A stretch of DNA of 64,000 nucleotides, taken from Fimbriimonadaceae bacterium (GTDB lineage Bacteria; Armatimonadota; Fimbriimonadia; Fimbriimonadales; Fimbriimonadaceae). The stretch spans positions 62,001 to 126,000 of the forward strand of contig JAHBTD010000002.1 in assembly GCA_019638775.1 (NCBI GenBank), written 5' to 3'. Of this stretch, positions 8,277-16,999 are shown one piece after another. Both the position numbers and the translations under genes were made by a program. The first letter of the stretch is position 1, and every line of letters begins with the position of its first letter. Under the pieces are notes generated by a model, which saw nothing but the letters and a program-made list of their open reading frames with translations, had not been told where the DNA came from and ran no database searches.

Positions 8277-8777
8277 ATGAACGGCGAACTGGCAATACGT
8301 ACAACCGAGGGCCCACGCCCCATCCATCCTGGAATCCGAAAGGTGTGGCTCTTCTCGAACTCAATGACGTTTCTGATCCTTGCAATTGTGGCGAGCGGCG
8401 GCGAGTACCTCTTCGTGAGGCAAGATCTTGTCCCTTGGAGCTTTCCCCTGCTTGCTCCGATCTTTTTCCTTAGCCTGTGGGCGTTCTCCGCGTTCATGGT
8501 GAAGCGTCAGTGGGAGAATTGGACTTATGAGGTCACTCCCACCGAGATCATTCTTTCGTGGGGAGTGCTTTGGCAAACCAAACGGTTCGTCCCGCGCGAT
8601 CGCGTCCAGCACGTGGACGTCAATTCTGGCCCGCTCGACCGTCGGTTCGGGCTGGTGCAAGTCTCTCTCTTTGTGGCGGGTGCAATGGGTTCGGTAGGTT
8701 CGATTCCTGGACTAAAGCCTGAAGAGGCCGACGAACTTCGCGACATGTTGGTGGAGTCGCAGGCCAAGCATGTTTGA
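8277..8777 (+). CDS. Bacterial PH-domain membrane protein, YdbS-like
   Basis: 166 residues. Two hydrophobic helices (about residues 25-75) are followed by one bPH_2 (PF03703, formerly DUF304) domain with the usual WxxxxYEVTPTEI, then RDRVQHVDV and FGLVQVSLFVAG. It overlaps the next gene by 8 bases. The pair has the same layout as ydbS-ydbT of Bacillus. The molecular function of this family is poorly known; it is membrane-associated. TAGAAT, 11 bases before the ATG, may be a -10 box. Confidence 0.85.
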   Translation: MNGELAIRTTEGPRPIHPGIRKVWLFSNSMTFLILAIVASGGEYLFVRQDLVPWSFPLLAPIFFLSLWAFSAFMVKRQWENWTYEVTPTEIILSWGVLWQTKRFVPRDRVQHVDVNSGPLDRRFGLVQVSLFVAGAMGSVGSIPGLKPEEADELRDMLVESQAKHV

Positions 8778-10239
8778 TCAGCCGCGACGACTTCATATCG
8801 CCAGCATCGTCATAGGCGTCGGCACTTACATTCGCCATGCGCTTTGGCCGCTTGTCGCCGCGCTCTACTTTAGCTTCAAGGGTAGTGAAGATAAGAGCGA
8901 GCTTGTCGTTCTGATCGTGATGGCGTGCGTCGGCCCGCTGTTGCTTATCGGTCCAATCCTGGCGTACATCTCCACTACATTCTTCATCCAAGCGGACTCT
9001 CTGATTATCCAAAAAGGGGTGATCTGGAAGCAGAGGCGCACGATTCCGCTTTCTCGCATTCAGAACGTCAATATCAAGCAGACCGTTTGGCATCGAATAA
9101 TGAAGGCCGCCGCCGTCATGGTTGAAACAGCGGCGAGCAACGGTGTTGAAGGACAGCTCGACGCGCTTGGGATCGACGACGCGCATGCACTTCAGCAAAT
9201 CTTGCTTCAGCAAGCAGCGATTGAAGAGGACGCCGAGAAACCGCCCGTTCAGCCGGAGCTTTTCTCGCTTACGACCAAACAGATTCTGCTGTCGGGAGCG
9301 CTCAGGAACCGGGCCTTGTTTATCATTGCCGGTGTCGCAGGCGCATCCCAGTATGAGGGTTTGGCCCGGGGGGCTTTCAAACCGGTTGTGAACTTGCTCT
9401 CCCACACAAACCCCGTGATTGGTGCGTTGCTCAGCGCGGCGGCTTTTTTGGGGTTGATCATCGTTGGGTGGCTTCTGTCCATTGGCTATTCGGCTTTGAG
9501 GTTCTACGGGTTTCGGATCGAACGGCATACGAAAGGGTTGATGGTCACCCGAGGGCTGTTGACTCACATACGCTCGATCATCCCGCTTGGGCGCGTTCAG
9601 CAGGTCCGCATCGTGCAGCCGATGTTCTTTCGGTTCTTTGACTACTGTGAAGTGTTCTCGTATACGGCAGGCTCTTTTGACGACAAAGAGGCAGCGGGAG
9701 CGAGCAACCTGTGCCCTATTCTTCCCATCGACGACATTGAGAGGATCGGAAAACTCGTGTTTCCCGATTTCGCGTTCTTCTCGCTGGCTTGGTATCAGGT
9801 GAGCCGGAAAATGATTCGACGTGCTGCTTTTGGGAGCTTCATCTCACTAAGCATTTTCATCGTGACGCCGCTTTGGTTTTGGCTGCACTCGCTCGCCTTT
9901 TTTGCTTTGCCGATTATCGCGGTCATCGCGATCATGACCGGATTTCTAAGGTACCGGTATGTCGGTTATGCGCTAAACGAGAACTACATCGCATCTCGGC
10001 AGGGCATGCTTCAAAAGGAGGTTGCGTTGATGCCAATCCAGCGTGTGCAGCACTACACCCTCCGGCGCACGCTCACTCAGCGATGGTTGGGGCTGGCGAG
10101 CATTGACATCTTTAGCGCGGCAGCGACCGGTTCGCACATCGTGATCCACGATCTGGACTATGATGTTGCCCTTCAGGTCCAGCAAAGATTGTCAGAGATT
10201 TATGCCAAGCAGGGGCCGCACACGTTAGGAGGGCTGTGA
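8770..10239 (+). CDS. Bacterial PH-domain membrane protein, YdbT-like
   Basis: 489 residues with three bPH_2 repeats separated by paired membrane helices. The repeats are marked by IPLSRIQNVNIKQ (about residue 95), IPLGRVQQVRIVQ (about 275) and MPIQRVQHYTLRR (about 420). This is the usual YdbT architecture and length. It is translationally coupled to the YdbS-like gene, and the two proteins probably act together in the membrane. It converges on the DUF2330-like gene with a gap of only 10 bases. Confidence 0.87.
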   Translation: MFDQPRRLHIASIVIGVGTYIRHALWPLVAALYFSFKGSEDKSELVVLIVMACVGPLLLIGPILAYISTTFFIQADSLIIQKGVIWKQRRTIPLSRIQNVNIKQTVWHRIMKAAAVMVETAASNGVEGQLDALGIDDAHALQQILLQQAAIEEDAEKPPVQPELFSLTTKQILLSGALRNRALFIIAGVAGASQYEGLARGAFKPVVNLLSHTNPVIGALLSAAAFLGLIIVGWLLSIGYSALRFYGFRIERHTKGLMVTRGLLTHIRSIIPLGRVQQVRIVQPMFFRFFDYCEVFSYTAGSFDDKEAAGASNLCPILPIDDIERIGKLVFPDFAFFSLAWYQVSRKMIRRAAFGSFISLSIFIVTPLWFWLHSLAFFALPIIAVIAIMTGFLRYRYVGYALNENYIASRQGMLQKEVALMPIQRVQHYTLRRTLTQRWLGLASIDIFSAAATGSHIVIHDLDYDVALQVQQRLSEIYAKQGPHTLGGL

Positions 10240-10249
10240 GCCTACGTAG

Positions 10250-11584
10250 CTACCGCTTTCTTGACTGCCTGACACTGCGGTCCAGTTCACGGTCAGCTTC
10301 ATTCAGTTCCATATACTTCTGTCGTGACAGTTTGACGGTCTCGACCTTTTCGACGGATCCGTACCAACCAAGCCCATAGATTGAGGAAAGCAAGACTGTG
10401 GCCCCCGCTGCAATGGCGGTAAGTCGTCCTACTCGTTGCTTGGCGAAAAGCAGCAGCCCACCCAGGCCGATGCTGACAAAAGGCAGAGCATAGATGGCTT
10501 GATGCCAGATTGCCGTTTTCGCTTCTTCTCGGTCGAACATTGTTGCGGTGAACTCGCCCTGCATAGGCTCTAGTGTGATGTGAAAGTCCTCTTTCATCTG
10601 ATCGGGTCTCACAGCGCCGTTGTAGTACGTGCGTACGTCGTCATTCTGTGCAACGGTGTACGCTGTGCCGTTCCACTCGCTATAGATTTCGCCCTCTTCA
10701 GGTTTTTGTCCAGGGACTCGCACGTTCAAGCTTCCTGACGCTCGACTTCGCAGCCGGAGTTGAGGGATGTTGGCCTGCTGTTCCGCGATGACAAGCAACT
10801 CCAGATAGACATCCGTGCCTTGGGTGCCCGTCAGCCGCATCGGATAGACGAGCTTGTCGGATTTGAAAACAACCTTCAGCGGATGCGCAGGCAGGCTTGT
10901 CTCGGAGTCCTTGCGGAAACGGCTGACGAGGAACCACCACCCCTCAGACGCATAATCTTTGACCGCAGCCCGGGACTCATCAGGGATATGAAATCCGTTC
11001 GTATCTAACCAGTCGAGTACGGCGGTTCCGTCCTCATCCTGAATGGCTTTCACTTCGTAAGCTCCGATCGTCCCGTAGTTTTGGTGCCCCACGATGCCCT
11101 TTGTGGAGTCACCGCCCCCGAAGACAGGGAAGAGAATGGAGATCAAGAGAACTACGAGGATCTCGCCAATTAGGCCCGTCACACGTGAGGTGCGCACACC
11201 TTTGCGGTATCGCAGCGCAAAAGTAAGCGCCAGGATTGTGATAAGGAAACAGAAGAAGTACGCAAATGTGTCGGGAGGATATAGAGGTTGGACACTTGGG
11301 CGCACTCGGCGAAAGCTTTCCCTTAAATACTCTGGTCTTACCGGTTTGACAAAAAGCGGTTTCGAGGGCACGGGAACCACCCAGCCATACTCTCCCTTGG
11401 GTCCCGCGATGGCGGATTCAACGATCATCGTTTCGATGCCGTCTTCGTACTTTAGGATGGCGCGCTGAGTGGGGATGCTGGGGTTTTTCTCACGCAGGAG
11501 TTTCGCTGAGAAGGCTTTACCATCGGCGAAGCTCAGGCATGTTGTCAGCAACAGGAGCAAAAGGGCGCTGGCAATTCTGTTCAT
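10250..11584 (-). CDS. DUF2330-like secreted/membrane protein
   Basis: 444 residues. An N-terminal signal peptide is followed by QRAILKYEDGIETMIV and YGWVVPVPS, the pattern of DUF2330 proteins. A membrane segment lies near residues 107-150, then a soluble domain of about 200 residues, then two more hydrophobic segments near the C-terminus (about 365-410), ending in a charged tail. GAGGAA precedes the ATG. Function is unknown. It is divergent from the BMP transporter gene with a 105-base shared upstream region. Confidence 0.7.
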   Translation of the reverse strand: MNRIASALLLLLLTTCLSFADGKAFSAKLLREKNPSIPTQRAILKYEDGIETMIVESAIAGPKGEYGWVVPVPSKPLFVKPVRPEYLRESFRRVRPSVQPLYPPDTFAYFFCFLITILALTFALRYRKGVRTSRVTGLIGEILVVLLISILFPVFGGGDSTKGIVGHQNYGTIGAYEVKAIQDEDGTAVLDWLDTNGFHIPDESRAAVKDYASEGWWFLVSRFRKDSETSLPAHPLKVVFKSDKLVYPMRLTGTQGTDVYLELLVIAEQQANIPQLRLRSRASGSLNVRVPGQKPEEGEIYSEWNGTAYTVAQNDDVRTYYNGAVRPDQMKEDFHITLEPMQGEFTATMFDREEAKTAIWHQAIYALPFVSIGLGGLLLFAKQRVGRLTAIAAGATVLLSSIYGLGWYGSVEKVETVKLSRQKYMELNEADRELDRSVRQSRKR

Positions 11585-11677
11585 TTCCTCACGCTTGTAA
11601 TTAGAGCGTATTGTAGACGCACTTTAGTTCGTTCAAACTCGCGACAGCTTGCCCACCCTTTTTCTGCCCGAACAGCG

Positions 11678-11683
11678 TAGAAT
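11678..11683 (+). promoter_or_regulatory. -10-like box directly before the bmp gene
   Basis: TAGAAT ends 6 bases before the ATG at 11690, and there is no Shine-Dalgarno. A transcript from this box would start at or next to the ATG, i.e. leaderless. No good -35 is seen. Confidence 0.4.
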
Positions 11684-11689
11684 CTTGAC

Positions 11690-12694
11690 ATGAAGGTATG
11701 GAGTTCATTGGCGGCTTTATCGCTGCTGTTGGTTGTGGGATGTTCGGGCGGATCGAAGGAGCCGGATCAAACTTCGACCGGGGGAGATGCCGCAAAGGGT
11801 GAGGCGGAGTTTAAGGTCGCTCTGCTCACTCCCGGACCGGTCTCCGATCAAGGCTGGAGCGCTTTGGCGTATGACGGCCTCAAGGCCATCGAAGGCGAAA
11901 TGAGCGCCCGGGTTGACAATCAGCAGGCAACGGGACCCCAGATCAAGGACAGCATGCGCAGCTACGCAAGGCAGGGCTACAAGCTCGTGTTTGGGCATGG
12001 CTACGAATACAACGAGCCCGCGGCGGAGATTGCCAAGGAGTTTCCGAACACCATCTTTATCAGTTCCTCGGGCGGAATGACGGCTGAGAATGTGGGGGCG
12101 TTCCGCTTCTACCTGGAGCAGAGCTTCTACCTTTGCGGCTATATGGCAGGGATGATGACCAAGACCGGCAAGGTGGCGATGGTGGGCCTCAACTACCCTT
12201 CGATTGTCTCAACCTTCAAAGGATTTAAGGCGGGGGCTGAGGCGGCAAGGCCGGGGATTGTCGTCATCGAGAAGTTCATCCAGGGCGGCACAGACATTGC
12301 GGAGGCAAAACTGTCCACCCTTACGGCAATCAGTCAAGGCGCGGACTTTGTCATCCATCAGGCCAACGCAGCCGCGCCGGGTATTTTCGGGGCTTGCAAA
12401 GAGAAGAATGTGTACTGTTTTGGGGCGAATTGGAATCAGAACGAAGACGGTCCCACTGTGATCGCATCGGCCACGATCATCGCTCGACCGGCGTTTCTGG
12501 AGCTTGCCAAGGAGGTTAAGGAAGGCAAGTATAAGGGATCGGTCGTTCTAAAAGATATGCAGCAGGGTGCGATTGACTTCATCCTCAATCCTAAGCTCGC
12601 CGACAAGGTTCCAGCAGAGGTCAAGGCCAAGTTAGACGAACTGAAGAAGCAGATCACCGACGGCACACTTGTCGTTCCAAAGGATGAGTTTTAG
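11690..12694 (+). CDS. BMP-family substrate-binding lipoprotein of a nucleoside ABC importer
   Basis: 334 residues. A lipoprotein signal with lipobox LLVVGC gives a Cys18 anchor. The periplasmic binding protein domain of the BMP (Med/PnrA/BmpA) family follows, with LLTPGPVSDQGWSALAYDG near the N-terminus and FGHGYEY and FIQGGTDIAEA further in. Family members bind purine nucleosides. It is the first gene of the importer set and is followed by the ATPase and two permeases. A palindromic C-rich/G-rich element lies in the gap before the ATPase gene. Confidence 0.92.
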   Translation: MKVWSSLAALSLLLVVGCSGGSKEPDQTSTGGDAAKGEAEFKVALLTPGPVSDQGWSALAYDGLKAIEGEMSARVDNQQATGPQIKDSMRSYARQGYKLVFGHGYEYNEPAAEIAKEFPNTIFISSSGGMTAENVGAFRFYLEQSFYLCGYMAGMMTKTGKVAMVGLNYPSIVSTFKGFKAGAEAARPGIVVIEKFIQGGTDIAEAKLSTLTAISQGADFVIHQANAAAPGIFGACKEKNVYCFGANWNQNEDGPTVIASATIIARPAFLELAKEVKEGKYKGSVVLKDMQQGAIDFILNPKLADKVPAEVKAKLDELKKQITDGTLVVPKDEF

Positions 12695-12706
12695 CGCCGC
12701 CCAAAT

Positions 12707-12747
12707 CCCCTTCCCTCATCAACGTCATAGACTGAATGAGGGAGGGG
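12707..12747. repeat. C-rich/G-rich palindrome
   Basis: CCCCTTCCCTCAT at 12707-12719 pairs, with one bulge, with ATGAGGGAGGGG at 12736-12747. The G-rich side continues as CAGGGGAGGGAG. Larger elements of the same make-up lie at 32696-32853. Confidence 0.6.
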
Positions 12748-12784
12748 CAGGGGAGGGAGTCAATCCTTCTGGCAGGAGCCCCAA

Positions 12785-14233
12785 TTGAGCCTCATCGCCA
12801 CCGGCCTGAGTAAAGCGTTCGGTCCTGTCCAGGCGCTTGTTGACGTTTCTGCAACCTTCTCCCCAGGTGAAATCCATGCCGTGCTTGGCGAGAACGGCGC
12901 GGGCAAATCCACGATGATGAATCTGCTCGCCGGGTTCATGCAGCCTGATGCTGGACGCATCGCGCTGGACGACAAGGAGATCGCTTACGGGCGTCCCGAC
13001 CGATGTAAGAAGGCCGGGATTGCTATGGTCCACCAACACTTCACACTGGTGCCCGAATTCACCGTCGCCGAGAATCTCGTTCTTGCCGAATTGGATACGT
13101 TTCGCGGATTGGTCAACGTCCATCAGCGCGCAAACAAACCGCTTCAGCTTGCCGCCAAGCTAGGGTGGGTGCTTGACCCTCGAACAAAAGTAAGGGCATT
13201 GCCGGTAGGGACCCAGCAACGGATCGAGATCGTGAAGGCGCTGGATTCGTCCGCTCAGGCCATCATCTTCGACGAGCCAACGGCAACCCTCTCGCAAGAG
13301 GAGGTGGAGGACCTCTTCCGTGTTTTGCGTGAGCTGAAGGCCGAAGGGAAGATTATAATCCTCATCGCCCATAAGCTCAGCGAAGTCATGGCAATCGCCG
13401 ACCGGGTCACGGTTCTGCGAAAGGGACGATTTGTCGCAACAGCGCCGATTGAAGAAGTCACCCCAACCAAGCTTGCCGAGTGGATGGTTGGCGAACTGCC
13501 CGCTGAACTAAACAAGGAAGGGAAGGCCGGACAGGGCCCAGGGCTCACCGTTACCGACCTGATCGTAAAGGGTGACCGAGGCGAGCAAGCGATCAAGAGC
13601 CTCGCGCTTTCGGTAGATAAGGGGACGATTCTTGGCATAGGCGGGGTGGACGGCAACGGGCAAGTGGAGCTTGCTGAGGCACTAGCCCAGGTGCGCCCTA
13701 TTCGCGGTGGAGTCGTGCATTGGGAGGGGCAAGAGAGCTGGCCCAAACGGATCGCTTACATCCCTCAAGACCGTCGGCGAGATGGCATCGCCCCGACGAT
13801 GACGATACGCGAGAATATGCTGATGACCGGTCATCGGCGAGCGGCTTTTCGGGTCGGCCCCCTGTTGAAGTCGGGGCCGATACGGGAATGGTCAGAGGCG
13901 CTCGTCAAACGGTTTCAGATCAAGGCCGAGTCGTCAAGCGACCTTGCTGGCTCGCTAAGTGGTGGTAATCAGCAGAAGGTAGTCGTAAGCCGCTCGCTTG
14001 ACGAAACTCCAGAGCTGATCGTCGCCGTCAATCCTACACGTGGGCTTGATATTCAGGCCACTGACTACGTTCACCGCACGATCCTCGAAGCAGCCAAGGC
14101 AGGCGCCGCTGTCGTCCTGATTTCGACCGATCTTGACGAGCTCGCAGCGCTGGCAGACCGTACTGTATTTCTTTCTCGCGGGCAGCTTGCGGAGGGCGAA
14201 GGTGCAGAGGCTTTGGTAGGGGGGAGTTCGTGA
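12785..14233 (+). CDS. Nucleoside ABC transporter, fused double ATPase
   Basis: 482 residues, two ABC domains in one chain as in RbsA/NupA-type importers. The first domain has a full Walker A (GENGAGKST), a Q-loop region (MVHQHF) and Walker B (AIIFDEPTATLS). The second has a degenerate P-loop (GVDGNGQVE, no GKS/T) but a good signature (LSGGNQQKVVVSRSL), the usual asymmetry of this subfamily. Start TTG at 12785 is supported by AGGAG eight bases upstream. It overlaps the first permease by 4 bases (GTGA). Confidence 0.94.
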   Translation: MSLIATGLSKAFGPVQALVDVSATFSPGEIHAVLGENGAGKSTMMNLLAGFMQPDAGRIALDDKEIAYGRPDRCKKAGIAMVHQHFTLVPEFTVAENLVLAELDTFRGLVNVHQRANKPLQLAAKLGWVLDPRTKVRALPVGTQQRIEIVKALDSSAQAIIFDEPTATLSQEEVEDLFRVLRELKAEGKIIILIAHKLSEVMAIADRVTVLRKGRFVATAPIEEVTPTKLAEWMVGELPAELNKEGKAGQGPGLTVTDLIVKGDRGEQAIKSLALSVDKGTILGIGGVDGNGQVELAEALAQVRPIRGGVVHWEGQESWPKRIAYIPQDRRRDGIAPTMTIRENMLMTGHRRAAFRVGPLLKSGPIREWSEALVKRFQIKAESSSDLAGSLSGGNQQKVVVSRSLDETPELIVAVNPTRGLDIQATDYVHRTILEAAKAGAAVVLISTDLDELAALADRTVFLSRGQLAEGEGAEALVGGSS

Positions 14234-15282
14234 ACAGGAGCCACCCCATCACACAGGGCATCCTTCGATTTCTTGGTGTCTTGGCTTCGCTTTTCGTTCT
14301 CCTCGTCATCGTTCTTGCCGCGCTTGGCTTGCCGTTGGTGGAGTCGCTAAGGCTCCTTGCTTCGGGAGCGTTCGGCGATTCTTACGGCATTGCCCGAACC
14401 CTCATCAAGATGACGCCGTTGCTGCTTTGCGGGTTGGGGATGGTGCTGGCGTGGCGGGCTGGGATGTACAACATCGGTGGGGAAGGGCAGTTCTTGGTGG
14501 GTGCACTGGCGGGGGCGTGGCTGTTCGCAAAAGTTCCGATCCCTTCTCCGTTACTCATGACGCTAACGATTCTTATCATGGGTGTCGTTGGTGGCGCGTT
14601 ATGGGCTTGGCTGGCAGCTTGGCTGTTTGTGAAGCGTGGTGTTCAGGTCGTCATCTCGACGATCCTGCTGAACTTCGTCGCCTTGAGATTCGTGGAGTGG
14701 GCCGTGCGTGGCCCGGTGCAAGAGACGAAGCGGCAGCTTCCGATTTCGCAGTCGTTGCCCGATTCGGTAGCGTTTCAGGAACTAGTGCCCCAAACAGGTC
14801 TGCACCCTGGGGTCTTAATAGCCGTAGTCGTGGCGGTCCTGATCGCTATCTATCTGTTCCGAACCGTAGGTGGCTATCGACTGCGTCTTGTGGGGGAGAA
14901 CCCGAGCGCAGCAAGGGCAAACCGGATCGACGCAGGCAAAGTACAGATTCGAGCGATGCTGATGTCCGGAGGGCTTTGTGGGCTGGCGGGGGCTGTTGAA
15001 TACGTCGGGGTTTCCCAGCAGGTAGGTGACGGCTTTGCCCAGAACTGGGGCTTTATGGCGATTCCTGTCGCGTTGCTCGGCGACCTCAACCCATTTGGCG
15101 TGATCTTCAGCAGTCTTTACTTTGGTGCGCTTTTCGCAGGATCGGAAAACCTCTCCCGATTCAGCGCATCGGGTCCGACGGTTGTGCTGGTAATGCAAGG
15201 GATTGCCGTGTTGGCTTTCGTCGGATTGCGAGAATGGTCGAAGAGGCGTGGGCGGATTGTGACGACGGAGGAGGCGCTTTGA
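14230..15282 (+). CDS. Nucleoside ABC transporter permease 1
   Basis: 350 residues with about 9-10 membrane helices, of the BPD_transp_2 family (YufP/NupB side). GMYNIGGEGQFLVGALAGAW is the permease motif that contacts the ATPase in this family. The GTG start overlaps the ATPase stop. The C-terminus is basic (EWSKRRGR) and its end overlaps the second permease. Confidence 0.93.
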   Translation: MNRSHPITQGILRFLGVLASLFVLLVIVLAALGLPLVESLRLLASGAFGDSYGIARTLIKMTPLLLCGLGMVLAWRAGMYNIGGEGQFLVGALAGAWLFAKVPIPSPLLMTLTILIMGVVGGALWAWLAAWLFVKRGVQVVISTILLNFVALRFVEWAVRGPVQETKRQLPISQSLPDSVAFQELVPQTGLHPGVLIAVVVAVLIAIYLFRTVGGYRLRLVGENPSAARANRIDAGKVQIRAMLMSGGLCGLAGAVEYVGVSQQVGDGFAQNWGFMAIPVALLGDLNPFGVIFSSLYFGALFAGSENLSRFSASGPTVVLVMQGIAVLAFVGLREWSKRRGRIVTTEEAL

Positions 15283-16157
15283 ATCCGTTCATGGTTGAGC
15301 CCGCACAGCTTTTGCTATTCGCGACGCCGGTTGCTCTGGCTGCATTGGGTGAGACGGCAACTCAACGGGCAGGTGTACTCAACATTGGCCTTGAAGGCGT
15401 GATGCTTACGAGCGCTTATGCTGCGGTGGTCACCGCCCACAGCACGGGTTCGATTTGGTTAGGCCTTGGCGTCGGTGTCCTCGCAGGACTATTGCTGACT
15501 CTCATCTCGGCATTCTTCTGTGTGAAGCTCGCCGTCGATCAAGTTGTCACCGGCACAGCAATAACATTGCTGGCACTCGGATTGACGGGCACCCTCTATC
15601 GCGCTCAATTCGGACAAAGTGGAAAGCTGCTCAGTTTGTCGGATGGTTTCCCAAAGTTTGAAGGTTTCGATCCGATCATGGCCTTTGCCGTTCTGAGTGT
15701 GGCAATCGTTTGGTTCGCGCTGTTTAAGACTCGGTGGGGGCTTGCCGTCCGTGCGGCGGGAGAGTTTCCGAAGGCCGCGGAAGCAGCGGGCTTTAGGGTG
15801 CCTCGCTTAAGGTTGCAGGCAATGATGTTTGGTGGACTCTTTGGCGCTTTGGCGGGGGCCTATCTTGGTGTGGGGGTAGCGGGTAGCTTTGCAGAGGGGA
15901 TGACGAACGGCAAGGGATTCGTGGCAATCGCTATGGTGACGTTCGGGCGGTGGAAGCCGCTGCCGGTGTTCCTGGCGTCCATCCTCATTGGATATCTTGA
16001 GTCGCTGCAGTCTGCTTTGCAGGGGCAGGGGTTTGCGATTCCCACGCAGGCGCTTACCGCGCTTCCGTATATTGCCGCGCTGCTTGTTTTGGTCCTGGTG
16101 GGTAAGGGGACTGCTGCACCGGCGGCGCTTGCTCTGCCGTACAAAAGGGAAGGATGA
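15279..16157 (+). CDS. Nucleoside ABC transporter permease 2
   Basis: 292 residues with about 8 membrane helices, the second BPD_transp_2 permease (YufQ/NupC side), with RAGVLNIGLEGVMLTSAYAA as its conserved motif. TTG at 15279 is preferred as the start. GGAGGAGG sits five bases upstream and the TTGA overlaps the previous stop, like other junctions here. An in-frame GTG/ATG further upstream would only extend the overlap. It overlaps the pterin-enzyme gene by 4 bases (ATGA). Confidence 0.92.
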   Translation: MNPFMVEPAQLLLFATPVALAALGETATQRAGVLNIGLEGVMLTSAYAAVVTAHSTGSIWLGLGVGVLAGLLLTLISAFFCVKLAVDQVVTGTAITLLALGLTGTLYRAQFGQSGKLLSLSDGFPKFEGFDPIMAFAVLSVAIVWFALFKTRWGLAVRAAGEFPKAAEAAGFRVPRLRLQAMMFGGLFGALAGAYLGVGVAGSFAEGMTNGKGFVAIAMVTFGRWKPLPVFLASILIGYLESLQSALQGQGFAIPTQALTALPYIAALLVLVLVGKGTAAPAALALPYKREG

Positions 16158-16999
16158 AGATGGACGTTTGGGATTGGCCGGTGAAGCTCTGCCGAAAGGT
16201 GGTGTTTTCGAGTGGGCACCGATACTGGTTTAACCATCTGTCCGAAGAAGAAAACCGCAAGCTTTTCGGTAAGTGGGCCTCCCCATACAACCATGGGCAC
16301 AACTACACTTTGTTTGTCAGCGTTGAAGGCAAGGTGCAACACGAAACCGGCATGGTCGTCAACATCAAGAGGATCGACGACGTGCTCAAAGAACGCGTCG
16401 TAAGGCAGTTTGACCAGAAGAGCATCAACGACGAAATTCCCCATTTTGCGAAGATTTCGAGTTCACTTGAGAATCTTTTGCTTTACTTTCGCGAACTACT
16501 GAGTGAGATGCCCGACGGAGCGCGTCTGACCGGGCTGAAGTTGGTTGAGCTACCCACTCTTTGGGCGGAGCTAAACAAGGAAAAGGAAGGCTGGAAAATG
16601 ACACTGACGCGTACTTATGAATTCGCCGCATCGCATCGCTTACACGTCCCGCAAATGTCCGAAGCAGAGAATATCGAACTCTTCGGTAAGTGCAACAATG
16701 CCGCTGGGCACGGGCATAACTATATCCTTGAGGTGAGCGTATCGGGCGAACCCGATCCCAAGACGGGAATGATGGTAGACCTGGGGGCGCTGGATTCCAC
16801 CGTGAACGATCTCGTGGTGGACCGTTACGACCACCGAAACCTTAGCGAAGACCTCAAGGAGTTTCGAGGCAAAGTTGCCACGAGCGAAGTTGTGGTTCAG
16901 CAGATTTGGGAATCGCTCGACGGGCAGGTTCCGGGCACTCTTGAGCGGGTTCGACTGCTCGAAACGGCACGCAACATCTTTGAGGTCACCCGTCCGTGA
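16154..16999 (+). CDS. Tandem 6-pyruvoyl-tetrahydropterin synthase/QueD-like protein
   Basis: 281 residues made of two PTPS/QueD-fold domains in one chain (about 8-135 and 148-278). Domain 2 has the zinc ligands His161, His186 and His188 (ASHRL, HGHNY) and the catalytic-type Cys180 (FGKCNNAAGHGHNY). Domain 1 keeps the metal histidines (His22, His47, His49), but the Cys position is Trp41 (FGKW), so it is probably inactive or structural. Family members act on dihydroneopterin triphosphate in tetrahydrobiopterin or queuosine synthesis. Gene overlaps on both sides (ATGA, GTGA) tie it to the importer and to the dehydrogenase. The dehydrogenase next door favours a pterin role over queuosine, but this is inference. 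Confidence 0.85.
   Translation: MKMDVWDWPVKLCRKVVFSSGHRYWFNHLSEEENRKLFGKWASPYNHGHNYTLFVSVEGKVQHETGMVVNIKRIDDVLKERVVRQFDQKSINDEIPHFAKISSSLENLLLYFRELLSEMPDGARLTGLKLVELPTLWAELNKEKEGWKMTLTRTYEFAASHRLHVPQMSEAENIELFGKCNNAAGHGHNYILEVSVSGEPDPKTGMMVDLGALDSTVNDLVVDRYDHRNLSEDLKEFRGKVATSEVVVQQIWESLDGQVPGTLERVRLLETARNIFEVTRP

Noticed and set aside
8620-9567. Minus-strand frame of 315 codons
   Set aside because: Antisense to the PH-domain genes, composition typical of shadow frames.
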